Assembly: GCF_030518795.1 (NCBI RefSeq)
Contig: NZ_CP130427.1
Span: 5,270,001-5,334,000, forward strand
Source of the DNA: Micromonospora sp. NBRC 110009
GTDB taxonomy: Bacteria; Actinomycetota; Actinomycetes; Mycobacteriales; Micromonosporaceae
Reading direction: 5' to 3'
DNA length: 64,000 nt
The notes beneath the pieces are model-generated. The model was given only the letters and a program-made list of their open reading frames with translations. It made no database searches and was not told the DNA's origin. The position numbers were made by a program, and so were the translations under genes. Positions 17,154-25,164 of this stretch are shown here, in pieces. Numbering within the stretch: position 1 is the stretch's first letter; the number at the start of each line of letters is the position of its first letter.

Positions 17154-19226
17154 TCAGATCAGTCCTCCCATGCCGGGGTCGCTGATGCTGGGCCTGCCGT
17201 TCTCGAGGTGACCGGCGTACCGGGACGCGAATCCCGCGTCGCCGGAGACCGTGATGGTCAGGTCGTACCATCCCCGGGTCCGCGCCAGCGACCACGACGC
17301 GGTCTTCGCGTCGCCCGGCTTGAGCGACAGCGTGGTGTTCCGGGACGAGTAGCCGTCCGCGATCGTCACCTCGGCGCGCTTCGTGCCCCTGTTGACCACC
17401 TCCAGGCTGATCTCGTGACCGTCCTCGGCGTACCGCGTCCGGGCGTCGAGCGCCACACCCGCGCCGCCGGTGAAGCGGCGGAAGAAGCCGTTGGGACCGT
17501 GCACCTGGAGGTCGTACCCGGACGCAGTGTCCCAGGCGTCGGTCACCTGCCTGCCCGGCTCCACTGTGTAACTGCGGGGAGGCTGCGCGGGGTCGGCGGA
17601 GCGGACGTGGAAGACACCCGTCGCGCCGCCCGAGTTGCGGAAGTCGATGCTGAACGACGTGGCGGCGGCGCGCCCGTCGACGTGGAAGGTGTAGGGGAGG
17701 GCCCGCGCGGGTCGTACCCCTCGTTCCTGGCCGGGCAGGCGTGGGTCCGCCGGCGGGACCGGGACCTCGTCGGGTTGGCGGGTGAGGTCGACGGGCTTCA
17801 GGTCGTCGGTGTCCGGCAGGGTGACCCGCGGCGAGGCGTTGGGGGTCCGGAAGTCGAACGCGCTGGTCAGGTCGCCGACCACCGCGCGGCGCCAGGGCGT
17901 GATGTTGGACTCGACCAGGTCGGCGTTGCCGCCCGCGAAGCGGGCTTCGAGGAAGCGGATCAACGACGTGTGGTCGAACACCTGGGAGTTGACCCAGCCG
18001 CCCCTGGTCCACGGCGACACGATGATCATCGGCACCCGGATGCCGAGGCCGTACGGACCGGCGGCCCGCCGGCCGTCGCCGGGGAAGACCTCGTTGGTCG
18101 TCGCCACGGTCGACTGGCCCTGGGCGCGGGTCTGCGGCGGGGTCGGCGGCACCAGGTGGTCGAAGAAGCCGCCCTCCTCGTCGTACGTGATGAACAGGGC
18201 CATCTTGCTCCAGACCGCCGGGTTGGCGGCCAGGATGTCGACGACCTGCGAGATATACCAGGCCCCGTAGTCGGGACCCCAGTTCGGGTGCTCGCTGTAG
18301 GCCTCGGGCGCGACGATCCAGGACACCTGGGGCAGCGTCCCGTTCTCGACGTCGCGACGGAAGTCGGCTAGCAGCGCCTCGGGGGAGCGGTCCTGCTTGA
18401 GGATCTCGGTCCCGGTCCTGGCGCGGTCGGCGAGCGGGGTGCCGGGCTGGGCGTTCTGGTACTGGTGGAAGTAGAGCAGCGAGTTGTCCCCGTAGTTGCC
18501 GATGAACGGGTCCCCGGTCCAGCCCCAGTAGCCGTCGGCGGTCAGGCCGAGGCCGACGTCCTGGTAGACCTTCCACGAGACGCCGGCACGCTGGAGCCGC
18601 TCCGGATACGTCGACCAGTCGTAGCCCGCCTCGGCGTTGTCGATGACCGGGCCGCCGGCCCTGCCGTCGTTGCCGACCCAGCCGGTCCACATGTGATAGC
18701 GGTTGGGGTCGGTCGACGCCAGCACCGAGCAGTGGTAGTTGTCGCACACGGTGAAGGCGTCCGCGAGGGCGAAGTGGTACGGCAGGTCGCTGCGCGTGTG
18801 GTGGGTCATGGTGACCACGCCCTTGTTGGGCACCCACCGGTCGTACCGGCCACCGTTCCAGGCGCCGTGGGTGTCGCTCCAGCCGTGCGGCGGATCGGGC
18901 AGGAAGGTCTGGCCCAGGTCCGGCACCTCGGGCCGGAACGGCAGCAGTTCACCCGTGCCGTTCGGCTGGTGCCACACGCTCTTGCCGGAGGGCAGCGTCA
19001 GCGGGTGCGGGTCGGAGAATCCCCGGACGCCGCGCAGGGTGCCGAAGAAGTGGTCGAAGGACCGGTTCTCCTGCATCAGGAAGATGACGTGCTCGACATC
19101 CTCGATGGAGCTGGTCCGATTGTTCGCCGGGATGGCGAGCGCCTTGCTGAAGTCCACCGGTAGGGCGGCTGCCGCCACCGGAGCGCTGAGCATCTTCAAG
19201 AACTTGCGACGGTCGACATTGGCCAT
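17154..19226 (-). CDS. Tat-exported phosphocholine-preferring phospholipase C
   Basis: A 690-residue enzyme of the bacterial phospholipase C / phosphoesterase family that releases phosphocholine headgroups. The N-terminus has a Tat signal (VDRRKFLKML). The catalytic core (about 40-460) shows VEHVIFLMQENRSFDHFFGTLRGVRGF, the metal and nucleophile region, then STDPNRYHMWTGW, FITYDEEGGFFDHLVPP and GIRVPMIIVSPWTRGG. The C-terminal 200 residues match the pair of beta domains (DUF756-like) usual for this family. A GGTGG site precedes the ATG. It is a lone gene with its own terminator; phosphate-starvation control is common in relatives but I see no Pho box. Confidence 0.93.
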   Translation of the reverse strand: MANVDRRKFLKMLSAPVAAAALPVDFSKALAIPANNRTSSIEDVEHVIFLMQENRSFDHFFGTLRGVRGFSDPHPLTLPSGKSVWHQPNGTGELLPFRPEVPDLGQTFLPDPPHGWSDTHGAWNGGRYDRWVPNKGVVTMTHHTRSDLPYHFALADAFTVCDNYHCSVLASTDPNRYHMWTGWVGNDGRAGGPVIDNAEAGYDWSTYPERLQRAGVSWKVYQDVGLGLTADGYWGWTGDPFIGNYGDNSLLYFHQYQNAQPGTPLADRARTGTEILKQDRSPEALLADFRRDVENGTLPQVSWIVAPEAYSEHPNWGPDYGAWYISQVVDILAANPAVWSKMALFITYDEEGGFFDHLVPPTPPQTRAQGQSTVATTNEVFPGDGRRAAGPYGLGIRVPMIIVSPWTRGGWVNSQVFDHTSLIRFLEARFAGGNADLVESNITPWRRAVVGDLTSAFDFRTPNASPRVTLPDTDDLKPVDLTRQPDEVPVPPADPRLPGQERGVRPARALPYTFHVDGRAAATSFSIDFRNSGGATGVFHVRSADPAQPPRSYTVEPGRQVTDAWDTASGYDLQVHGPNGFFRRFTGGAGVALDARTRYAEDGHEISLEVVNRGTKRAEVTIADGYSSRNTTLSLKPGDAKTASWSLARTRGWYDLTITVSGDAGFASRYAGHLENGRPSISDPGMGGLI

Positions 19227-19363
19227 GAGACACCACCTGATTCACACCGAACGGCTGGCGGGTGCACGCTATTGGCGTCAGGTGGACCGGACGTGTCCGT
19301 GACACGAGCGGTACGTCAACGGCCGGGGTGCCGAGGCACCCCGGCGGTCTGGTGACCCGTGAC

Positions 19364-19825
19364 TCAGTTGGCGCAGGCGGTCGTGAGCTGCTTGACGGCG
19401 GTGTCCAGGGTCGTCCTGCTCGGCTTCTTCGCGGGCGCCGTCGCGTACGTGTCGGCGAGGTCGGACATGGCGGTCGCGACCTGCTTCGCGGCGGCGTTGA
19501 CCGCATCGCTCGTGGTGAAGGTGTGCGCGTAGAACCCGGCGGCGCCGGCGGAATACTGGGCGCTGACCGCGGAGTGCCCGGCGGGCGGCCCGATCTTCTC
19601 CGCCTTGGCGACTTCCGCCATGGTGGACTTGATGTCGGCGCTCATCGTGGCGCAGGCGGCCTTGGTCTCGGCGTCCAGGCCCGCCACGGTGGCCGGGGTG
19701 GCCGACGCGTCGCCGCCGGTTCGTGGCGCGGCGGTGTCCGCCGCATCGGTGCCATCAGTGCAGCCCGCCATCACGACCATCGCCATGGCGACCGAGCTGA
19801 GCAGTCCAAGCCGGGCCGACCGCAC
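19364..19825 (-). CDS. Small lipoprotein of unknown function
   Basis: A 153-residue protein with a lipoprotein signal: the hydrophobic stretch SSVAMAMVVMAGC ends in a lipobox with Cys22. The mature part is Ala/Thr-rich and mostly helical (AACATMSADIKSTMAEVAKAEK, SDAVNAAAKQVATAMSDLADTYA). Two further Cys (in AACATM and TTACAN) could pair. GTG start with GGAGG just upstream. No domain recognised. It lies 137 nt upstream of the phospholipase gene on the same strand. Confidence 0.75.
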   Translation of the reverse strand: MRSARLGLLSSVAMAMVVMAGCTDGTDAADTAAPRTGGDASATPATVAGLDAETKAACATMSADIKSTMAEVAKAEKIGPPAGHSAVSAQYSAGAAGFYAHTFTTSDAVNAAAKQVATAMSDLADTYATAPAKKPSRTTLDTAVKQLTTACAN

Positions 19826-19994
19826 AGTTTTCCTCCCCGTGGTCCCCCGTGTTCGCGGCCGAAACCTACCAGGTCTTGCGGTTGCCGGACGGCGGGATGA
19901 TCAGCGGCGCTCACCGCCGAGTGAGTCTCCGCGGACCGGCCGCCCACGCCCGGCGTGCTGCCTACGCTGCCAGTGAGGCAGGGCGGGGGCGGCG

Positions 19995-20861
19995 ATGACG
20001 CGGGTAGCGGTGCTCGGGCTCGGCGGCATGGGATCGCCGATGGCAGCCAACATCATCCGGGCCGGGTTGACCACGGTGGTGTGGAACCGGCGACCGGAGC
20101 CGGCGCGCGGGCTCGGCGAGCAGGGCGCCGAGGTCGCCACCAGCCCGGCTGACGCGGTACGCCAGGCGGACGTGGTGGTGACCATGGTGACGGACGCCGA
20201 CGCGGTGCGGTCCATCGCGGTCGACCAGGGCATGCTCGCCGCGCTGCCCGACGGAGCGGTCTGGGCGCAGATGAGCACCATCGGGGTGACCGAGACCGAA
20301 CGCCTGGCCGAGCTGGTCGGCGCGCAGCGTCCCGGGGTGACGCTGGTGGACGCCCCGGTGGCCGGCAGCCGGGGACCGGCGCAGCAGGGCAAGCTCGTCG
20401 TCCTCGCCTCCGGCCCGGAGCAGGTCCAGGCCCGGGTGGCGCCGGTCTTCGACGCGGTCGGGCAGCAGACCGTCTGGGTCGGGCCGGTCGGCGCCGGGTC
20501 ACGGCTGAAGCTGGTCAACAACCTCGTGCTCGCCTTCGTCGCCGAGGGGGTGGCCGCGGCGGTCGCCCTCGGTGACACGCTCGGCCTGGACCGCAGCACG
20601 GTGCTCCAGGCCCTGCGCGGTAGCCCGCTGGTCTCGCCCTGGGCGGCCGAGAAACTGGAGCGCATCGGCCGGGACGACTTCACACCGCAGTACTCGCTCG
20701 ACCTCGCGCTCAAGGATGTCGACCTGGCGTTGCGCGAGGTGCGGCCCGGCCGGTTCCCGGCAGCCGAGGCGCTCGCCGCGGAGTGGCGGCGGGCGGTCGA
20801 GCAGGGTCTCGGCCGGGACGATCTGACCGTCGTGACGCGGGCGCTGGAGGAGGCGGCATGA
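19995..20861 (+). CDS. NAD(P)-dependent 3-hydroxyisobutyrate dehydrogenase-family oxidoreductase
   Basis: A 288-residue beta-hydroxyacid dehydrogenase. The Rossmann motif GLGGMGSPMAANI is at the N-terminus; the substrate-binding DAPVAGSRGPAQQGKL motif is near residue 116 and the catalytic Lys is in GSRLKLVNNL (about 170). Family members reduce tartronate semialdehyde, succinic semialdehyde or 3-hydroxyisobutyrate, and specificity cannot be read here. It would fit as a tartronate semialdehyde reductase feeding the glycerate kinase at 31732-32826, but the two are not linked, so this is speculative. Confidence 0.88.
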   Translation: MTRVAVLGLGGMGSPMAANIIRAGLTTVVWNRRPEPARGLGEQGAEVATSPADAVRQADVVVTMVTDADAVRSIAVDQGMLAALPDGAVWAQMSTIGVTETERLAELVGAQRPGVTLVDAPVAGSRGPAQQGKLVVLASGPEQVQARVAPVFDAVGQQTVWVGPVGAGSRLKLVNNLVLAFVAEGVAAAVALGDTLGLDRSTVLQALRGSPLVSPWAAEKLERIGRDDFTPQYSLDLALKDVDLALREVRPGRFPAAEALAAEWRRAVEQGLGRDDLTVVTRALEEAA

Positions 20862-20914
20862 GGCGCCGCCGAACGCGTGCGGGATGATGCGCGACCCCAC
20901 ATCGGGCAGGAATC

Positions 20915-20944
20915 AGTCGTCCAGACACTGGTTTGCTGACGACT
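20915..20944. promoter_or_regulatory. Inverted repeat upstream of the aminotransferase gene
   Basis: Arms AGTCGTC (20915-20921) and GACGACT (20938-20944), 16-nt spacer, centred about 35 nt before the aminotransferase ATG. Position fits an operator overlapping the promoter; no matching regulator is next door. Confidence 0.3.
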
Positions 20945-20963
20945 ACGTTGCTACCGTCGCCGA

Positions 20964-22340
20964 ATGCGTACGGATTTCGAAGCTGACGGGGTTGACCGCG
21001 CCCGCCTTGGCAGGCTGCTGGCTCGGGAACGGGCGGTGTTCGTCGACCGGCACCCCCGGTCCGCCGCCGCGTACGCCCGCGCCGACCACCTGTTCGGCAA
21101 GGTGCCGATGACGTGGATGAACAAGAACGCGGCCGGCTTCCCGGTGTACGTGGACCGGGCGCGCGGCGCCCGGCTCACCGACATCGACGGCAACGAGTAC
21201 GTCGACTTCTGTCTCGGCGACACCGGGGCGATGGCCGGGCACTCGCCCGCCCCGGTCGTCGCCGCGGTCACCCGGCGGCTGGCCGAGTTGGGCGGCGCGA
21301 GCACCATGCTGCCCACCGAGGAGGCGGCCACGGTCGGGGCCGAGCTGAGCCGTCGCTTCGGCCTCCCCGCCTGGAGCTTCACGCTGACCGCCACCGACGC
21401 CAACCGGTGGGCGATCCGGCTGCTGCGCGCCGTCACCGGCCGTCCGCGCATCCTGGTCAACAGCTACTGCTACCACGGCTCGGTGGACGAGTCACTGATC
21501 GTGGTCGGCCCGGACGGTCGGCCGCGCAGCCGGGAGGGCAACGTCGGCGCCCCCTGCGACGTGACCGCGACCAGCCGCGTCGCCGAGTTCAACGACCTCG
21601 ACGGGCTGGCCCGGGAACTCGCCCACGGCGACGTCGCCGCGGTGCTGATGGAGCCGGCGCTGACCAACATCGGCATCGTCCTGCCCGAACCGGGCTACCT
21701 CGACGGGGTCCGCGCGCTCACCCGACAGCACGGCACCTACCTGATCAACGACGAGACGCACACGTTCTCCGCCGGTCCGGGCGGCGCGACCGCCGCGTGG
21801 GGCCTGACGCCGGACGTGGTCACGATCGGCAAGGCCATCGGTGGCGGCGTCCCGGTCGGCGCGTACGGCCTCTCCGCCGAACTCGCCGCGGCGTTGACCG
21901 GCCGGGCGGACCTCGACCTGGTCGACATGGGCGGCGTGGGCGGCACCCTCGCGGGCAACCCGGTGTCGATCGCGGCCACCCGGGCCACCCTGCAGGAGGT
22001 GCTCACCGACGACGCGTTCGCCGGCATGATCGACGTGGCGACCGTCTTCGCCGACGGCATCCGCAAACTCGTCGGCGACTACGCGTTGCCCTGGTCGGTG
22101 AGCCAGCTCGGCGCGCGGGTGGAATACCGCTTCGCCACCCCGGCGCCGCGCACCGGCACCGAGTCCGCCGCCTGCGCCGACCCCGACCTGGAGGACTACC
22201 TGCACGTCTACCTGATCAACCGGGGCATCCTGCTGACCCCGTTCCACAACATGGCGCTGATGTGCCCGCAGACCACCGTCGAGGACGTCGCCCGGCACCA
22301 CGAGGTCTTCGCCGACGCGCTCGGCGAGCTCCTCGGCTGA
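20964..22340 (+). CDS. Class III aminotransferase, glutamate-1-semialdehyde aminomutase-like
   Basis: A 458-residue PLP enzyme. TDIDGNEYVDFCLGDTGAMAGHSP, SYCYHGSVDESL and the PLP-lysine motif VTIGKAIGGGVPVGAYG (Lys about residue 290) place it with the GSAM-like class III transaminases. Asp in LINDETHTFSAGPGGATAAWG contacts the PLP ring nitrogen. A long N-terminal lead (about 45 residues) precedes the fold. It is not in a heme gene cluster, so a role in secondary or amino-sugar metabolism is as likely as tetrapyrrole synthesis. Confidence 0.88.
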   Translation: MRTDFEADGVDRARLGRLLARERAVFVDRHPRSAAAYARADHLFGKVPMTWMNKNAAGFPVYVDRARGARLTDIDGNEYVDFCLGDTGAMAGHSPAPVVAAVTRRLAELGGASTMLPTEEAATVGAELSRRFGLPAWSFTLTATDANRWAIRLLRAVTGRPRILVNSYCYHGSVDESLIVVGPDGRPRSREGNVGAPCDVTATSRVAEFNDLDGLARELAHGDVAAVLMEPALTNIGIVLPEPGYLDGVRALTRQHGTYLINDETHTFSAGPGGATAAWGLTPDVVTIGKAIGGGVPVGAYGLSAELAAALTGRADLDLVDMGGVGGTLAGNPVSIAATRATLQEVLTDDAFAGMIDVATVFADGIRKLVGDYALPWSVSQLGARVEYRFATPAPRTGTESAACADPDLEDYLHVYLINRGILLTPFHNMALMCPQTTVEDVARHHEVFADALGELLG

Positions 22341-22371
22341 ACGCCGGGCGGCCTTCCCATCGTGGTCTCGA

Positions 22372-22770
22372 TCAGGCCGCCGTAACCATCCAGAGGTGCC
22401 CGTCGGGGTCGGCGAACGTGCCGACGTAGCCCCACGGCTGTGTGGTGGGCGGTGTCACCACCCGGGCACCCGCGGACCGGGCCCGCTCGACGATCCGGTC
22501 GACCTCGGCCGGGGTGTCGGCGGTCAGACCGAGCACACACTCGCTGCGGCCGCGCTCGGCCACCTCGTGATCGCGGATGACCCAGCCGAAGCCCCCGCTG
22601 GGCACCAGCATCAACCGCAGGCCGTCGTTCACGGTGAACTGCAGCGGCTCGGGGATCCCGTCCGCTGCCGGCTCACCGACCGTCGCCAGGCCGAGGGCGT
22701 CGGAGTAGAAGCGGTGCGATGTCGGGCGGTCGGCGATCGGCAGGCTGACGATCACGGGCGAGCCGGGCAT
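22372..22770 (-). CDS. VOC-family (glyoxalase/bleomycin resistance fold) protein
   Basis: A 132-residue vicinal-oxygen-chelate protein: SHRFYSDALGLATVGE at the N-terminus and GYVGTFADPDGHLWMVTAA at the C-terminus are the paired beta-alpha-beta3 landmarks. Two candidate metal ligands are visible (His19 and Glu or His in the tail). Substrate unknown. It follows lacI-1 on the same strand after 112 nt and may be read through from it. Confidence 0.88.
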   Translation of the reverse strand: MPGSPVIVSLPIADRPTSHRFYSDALGLATVGEPAADGIPEPLQFTVNDGLRLMLVPSGGFGWVIRDHEVAERGRSECVLGLTADTPAEVDRIVERARSAGARVVTPPTTQPWGYVGTFADPDGHLWMVTAA

Positions 22771-22882
22771 GGTGGTACCTCCAGGTCGGAGCGGAGAAGC
22801 TTCACCGTGACAGACCGGCCGACCGGTCGAAACTCATCGTCCAACGCCGAGCGGTCCGGCAGGCGTTTTCACAGCCATGGGG

Positions 22883-23917
22883 TCAGCCGTTCGGCGCGGG
22901 TCCGGTCGAGTCGCGGACGATCAGGGTGTGGCCGGTGGGCCGCCGTCGTGGGCGGGTCGCCTTCGGCTTCAGGGCGAGGTTGAGTGCCATCCGCCCCATC
23001 TCGGTCATCGGCAGCCGCACGGTGGTCAGGCTCGGCGCCAGGTCGGCGGCGACCGACACGTCGTCGAAGCCGACCACCGACATGCGCTCGGGGACGGGAA
23101 TGCGCCGGGCCCGCAGGATGGACAGCACGCCGATCGCCATGGCGTCGTTGAGCGCGATGATCGCGGTGCTGTCCGGGTGCTGCTCCAGGATCTGTTCGGC
23201 CGCCACCCGGCCGCCGTCGCGGGTGAAGTCGGAGTGGACGACCGGCAGCTGGGCGAGGGAGAGACCGTCGGCGGAGAGCGCGGCGGCCACCCCGGCGAGC
23301 CGGTCGGCCACTGTGGTCAGCCCTGCGGTGCCGGCGGCGACGGCGATCCGCCGATGGCCCAGCGCGAGCAGGTGGGCGCCGATGGCGCGGCCGCTGGCCT
23401 CGTTGTCCGGCACCACGGCGTCGACACCCAGCGCGTGCCGGCCGATGACGGCGACCCGCCCGCCGGCGCGCTGGAATCCTGCCAGTTCGGCACGGGCCTC
23501 GGCCTCCACGCGGGGGTCGTCGTAGCCGGAGCCGGCGATCAGGATGATGCCCACCCGCTGGGCGATGAGGTGCCGCAGTTGGCGTACCTCGTTCTCCGGG
23601 TCGCGGCCCGAGTGGGCGATCTGGACCAGCAGCCCTTCCTCGGCGGCGACCTCGATGACCCCGCTGGCGATCTCGGAGAAGTACGGGTCGTCGATCTGGT
23701 GGACGATCAGGCCGACGGTGGAACTGGCGCCCCCGGCGAGGGTGCGGGCGTAGGGGTTGGCCACGTAGCCCAGCTCGCGGGAGATCTGCCGGACGTGCTT
23801 GGCCACCTCTTCGCTGACGCCTTCCCGGCCGGCCAAGGCGCGGGAGGCGGTCGCCAGCGACACGCCGGCGCGTTCCGCCACGTCGGCGAGGCGCAGCCGT
23901 GGACCGGGTCGGGGCAT
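22883..23917 (-). CDS. LacI-family regulator 1
   Basis: A 344-residue repressor: helix-turn-helix at the N-terminus (LRLADVAERAGVSLATASRALAGREGVSE), hinge helix (GYVANPYARTLAG), then the periplasmic-binding-protein-like sensor ending VVGFDDVSVAADLAPSLTTV. ATG 23917 is preferred because GGAG stands 8 nt upstream; ATG 23950 adds 11 residues without a ribosome site. A 30-bp palindromic operator lies 67 nt upstream, shared with the divergent LamG gene, so it probably represses itself and the secreted sugar genes at 24176-29639. The effector is likely a sugar or a sugar oxidation product. Confidence 0.92.
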   Translation of the reverse strand: MPRPGPRLRLADVAERAGVSLATASRALAGREGVSEEVAKHVRQISRELGYVANPYARTLAGGASSTVGLIVHQIDDPYFSEIASGVIEVAAEEGLLVQIAHSGRDPENEVRQLRHLIAQRVGIILIAGSGYDDPRVEAEARAELAGFQRAGGRVAVIGRHALGVDAVVPDNEASGRAIGAHLLALGHRRIAVAAGTAGLTTVADRLAGVAAALSADGLSLAQLPVVHSDFTRDGGRVAAEQILEQHPDSTAIIALNDAMAIGVLSILRARRIPVPERMSVVGFDDVSVAADLAPSLTTVRLPMTEMGRMALNLALKPKATRPRRRPTGHTLIVRDSTGPAPNG

Positions 23918-23983
23918 CGGCAACTCCAGGGAGGCATTGATCCGCGCCATGCTCTTGCCCGTGGCGCAAGGCACAGCATAGGC

Positions 23984-24013
23984 TACGAAAGCGCTTACGT
24001 AAGCGCTTTCGTA
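23984..24013. promoter_or_regulatory. Perfect 30-bp palindrome made of two LacI-type operators
   Basis: Positions 23984-24013 are a perfect 30-bp palindrome. It consists of GAAAGCGCTTAC (23987-23998) and its mirror GTAAGCGCTTTC (23999-24010) back to back. The core AAGCGCTT is the classic LacI/GalR-family operator centre. It lies between lacI-1 and the LamG gene and can control both. Confidence 0.85.
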
Positions 24014-24122
24014 CGTACGGCAACACCGCTGTCCGACCGCCGTCCGGCCGGCCTGGCCAGCCCACCGTCCTGTCCAGACGTACTCAACTTCACCGATCCG
24101 AATGCGTTTTCGCGCCAGTCGC

Positions 24123-24134
24123 GTAAGCGCTTTC
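24123..24134. promoter_or_regulatory. Second LacI-type operator before the LamG gene
   Basis: GTAAGCGCTTTC, identical to half of the palindrome at 23984-24013, 41 nt before the LamG start. The 113-bp spacing between the two sites would allow DNA looping. Confidence 0.8.
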
Positions 24135-24175
24135 GTCCGTGCCCCACCGCGTACCGACGAACGGAGCACCTCCTC

Positions 24176-25126
24176 ATGAGAAGATCCAGACGAGCCGTCG
24201 TCGCGGCCACCATGCTGCTGGCACTCGGCCTCACGGCTGTGGCGAGTCCCGCCCAGGCCGACCGGCCCGGCCCGTACGACGTCCACCCCGCCCTCTGGTC
24301 GCACCTGGTCGCCATGTACGACTTCGACCACCCGGTGCCCGGCGACGTCGCCCTCGAAGCGGACCAGGGCCGCTCCGGCACCGAGATCGCACTGGTCAAC
24401 GGCGGCGCGGCCATGCGCGTGCCCGACGAGGCGTACAAGGGCAGCGGCAACGCCCTGCAGACCGGGCAGGTCAACCCAGCGGTCGCCGGCAACGACGACT
24501 GGAAGGCCGGCACCTTCTCCGCCAGCGGCGTGCCGACCCTGCACGCGTTCAGCAGCGCCGAAGGCGCGACCGTCATGGGCTGGTTCAAGCGCGACATGGA
24601 CGGCCCGGCGCTCAACTCCACGACCGCCAACCCGGCCGACCGGTTCAACGCGATCGGTCTGGCCGGCGTGCTGACCGGCGACTCCGACGGGCACGCCGTG
24701 CGGGCCCTGCTCGAACTCATCGACGTCAACGGCGAACTGCGGCTGGTCGCCCTCGGCCGGCGCCTCGACGGCGGGTCCTCGCAGACCTTCGCCGCAAATG
24801 AGGACTGGCGGACCCTGCTCCCGAAGGGGGAATGGGTGCACCTGGCCGCCACCTACGACTTCACCACCGGCACCATGGCGCTCTACCGCAACGGCGAGCC
24901 GGTCGACGGCTTCTACACCACCGCCGGCGACCCGTGGAAGCTGACCGGGCCCGGCCCGTACGTCACCACCGCCAGCGACCCGCGCGGCATCAAGATCGGC
25001 GGCAGCTTCCCGCAGAACACCCTCGAGCGCAACCCGTGCGACTGCCGCATGGACGGCCTCATGTTCCTCGACAGCGTCATCCCGGCGACCGACATCGCCA
25101 AGCAGTACCGCTACATGGCCCGCTGA
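24176..25126 (+). CDS. Secreted LamG-domain (concanavalin A-like) protein
   Basis: A 316-residue exported protein. A Sec signal peptide (RRAVVAATMLLALGLTAVASPAQA) is followed by one LamG-type jelly roll (about 40-310); the telltale strand is GEWVHLAATYDFTTGTMALYRNGEPVDGFY. No catalytic residues stand out, so it is probably a carbohydrate-binding protein. An RNPCDCR stretch near the C-terminus may form a disulfide. It is the first gene of the operon controlled by the operators at 23984 and 24123, and the PQQ dehydrogenase follows after 38 nt. ATG 24176 has AGG/GGAG-like sequence upstream (acggagcacctcctc). Confidence 0.85.
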   Translation: MRRSRRAVVAATMLLALGLTAVASPAQADRPGPYDVHPALWSHLVAMYDFDHPVPGDVALEADQGRSGTEIALVNGGAAMRVPDEAYKGSGNALQTGQVNPAVAGNDDWKAGTFSASGVPTLHAFSSAEGATVMGWFKRDMDGPALNSTTANPADRFNAIGLAGVLTGDSDGHAVRALLELIDVNGELRLVALGRRLDGGSSQTFAANEDWRTLLPKGEWVHLAATYDFTTGTMALYRNGEPVDGFYTTAGDPWKLTGPGPYVTTASDPRGIKIGGSFPQNTLERNPCDCRMDGLMFLDSVIPATDIAKQYRYMAR

Positions 25127-25164
25127 CCATCCCTCGGCACCGTCCCACCGAGAAGGAGAACCGC

